This document shows positions 63,760-64,000 of a DNA stretch of 64,000 nt, piece by piece. The stretch comes from Anseranas semipalmata (lineage: Eukaryota; Chordata; Aves; Anseriformes; Anseranatidae). The first letter of the stretch is position 1. Each line of letters opens with the position of its first letter. Made by a program: the position numbers and the translations under genes. The notes under the pieces were generated by a model. That model had not been told where the DNA came from. It was given only the letters and a program-made list of their open reading frames with translations, and did no database searches. The stretch lies in assembly GCA_013399115.1 (NCBI GenBank), contig VXAA01006036.1, forward strand, positions 130,522 through 194,521, in the 5' to 3' direction.

Positions 63760-64000
63760 CCTGGAACTGGCTGGGGGCGAGGGAAGGGAAGGGGAGCACT
63801 TGTGCTGCTGGGGGGGCTCTGTCTCGCTGTGCCCGTGGCCCTGTCCCGGCTGCCGCCTCCTTCTGCCGCCCGCCCCACACCGGGCCCGGCGCCGGAGGCC
63901 GCCCCTGACAGCGCCACCGGGCGGGCGCTGAGGCAACGGCCGCGCCGCGCCGCGCCGCGGGGGGGTGCTTAGGCAGCCAGCGCGAACGCCCGACGGCGGC
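63760..64000. promoter_or_regulatory. CpG-rich segment, start of a second CpG island (truncated by window)
   Basis: GC and CpG density rise sharply and stay high to the edge, with CCGCCC/GGGCGG-type GC boxes (about 63868 and 63919) and a (CGCGC)n-like tract (about 63940-63960). In vertebrates such islands usually mark promoters. It lies about 43 kb upstream of the RASGRP1 island. Which gene or noncoding RNA it serves, and on which strand, cannot be told from the visible bases. Open frames here are GC-driven and not supported as coding. Confidence 0.6.

Noticed and set aside
63624..63936. Ala/Gly/Pro/Arg-rich frames in the right CpG segment
   Set aside because: Explained by GC content; no start context, domain or splice evidence.
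1..64000. CRISPR arrays, operons, phage or plasmid features, tRNA or rRNA genes
   Set aside because: The window is vertebrate nuclear DNA. No spaced identical repeats were seen, and tRNA-like matches are decayed SINE heads only.

Overview
This is a bird nuclear-genome window, most likely neoavian. The evidence is several 3' fragments of the avian LINE CR1 with ATTCTATG/ATTCTGTG-type tails, one avian ERVL-type solo LTR, AT-rich introns and intergenic DNA, and one vertebrate gene end. Nothing points to a bacterial or viral replicon. I found no new biological system. The main result is the 5' end of RASGRP1, a diacylglycerol-regulated Ras activator, on the minus strand and partly hidden by an assembly gap.

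Layout. Positions 1-17568 are one large RASGRP1 intron, with no further exon that I could recognise. Positions 17569-17738 (minus) are a coding exon with textbook splice sites and an open frame that matches the RASGRP1 N-terminus. Positions 17739-19552 are intron 1. A 370-base run of N (19553-19922) covers the rest of exon 1. The start codon lies just right of the gap (19939-19937, minus) and reads MGTLG plus AA of the next codon. A CpG island (about 19450-20830) holds the 5' UTR and promoter.

From about 20.8 to 63.7 kb I see no supportable gene. This stretch is intergenic DNA upstream of RASGRP1. It contains CR1 copies of different ages (25.9, 37.0, 44.2, 55.4, 58.4 and 62.2 kb), tRNA-derived SINE relics (32.8, 51.9 and 54.4-54.6 kb), a solo LTR with an exact 5-bp target duplication (60644-61231), and small tandem duplications. 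A second CpG-rich segment starts at about 63760 and runs off the right edge.

The RASGRP1 exons and the CpG island form one transcription unit read right to left. Nearly everything else is transposon debris or unannotated intronic and intergenic DNA. Two young-looking CR1 copies (16 kb and 62 kb) share a 5-bp insertion that breaks the reverse-transcriptase frame, and a third (44 kb) lacks it. This suggests a CR1 subfamily defined by a frameshifted source. All identifications rest on reading the sequence and on remembered family features; no database search was run.
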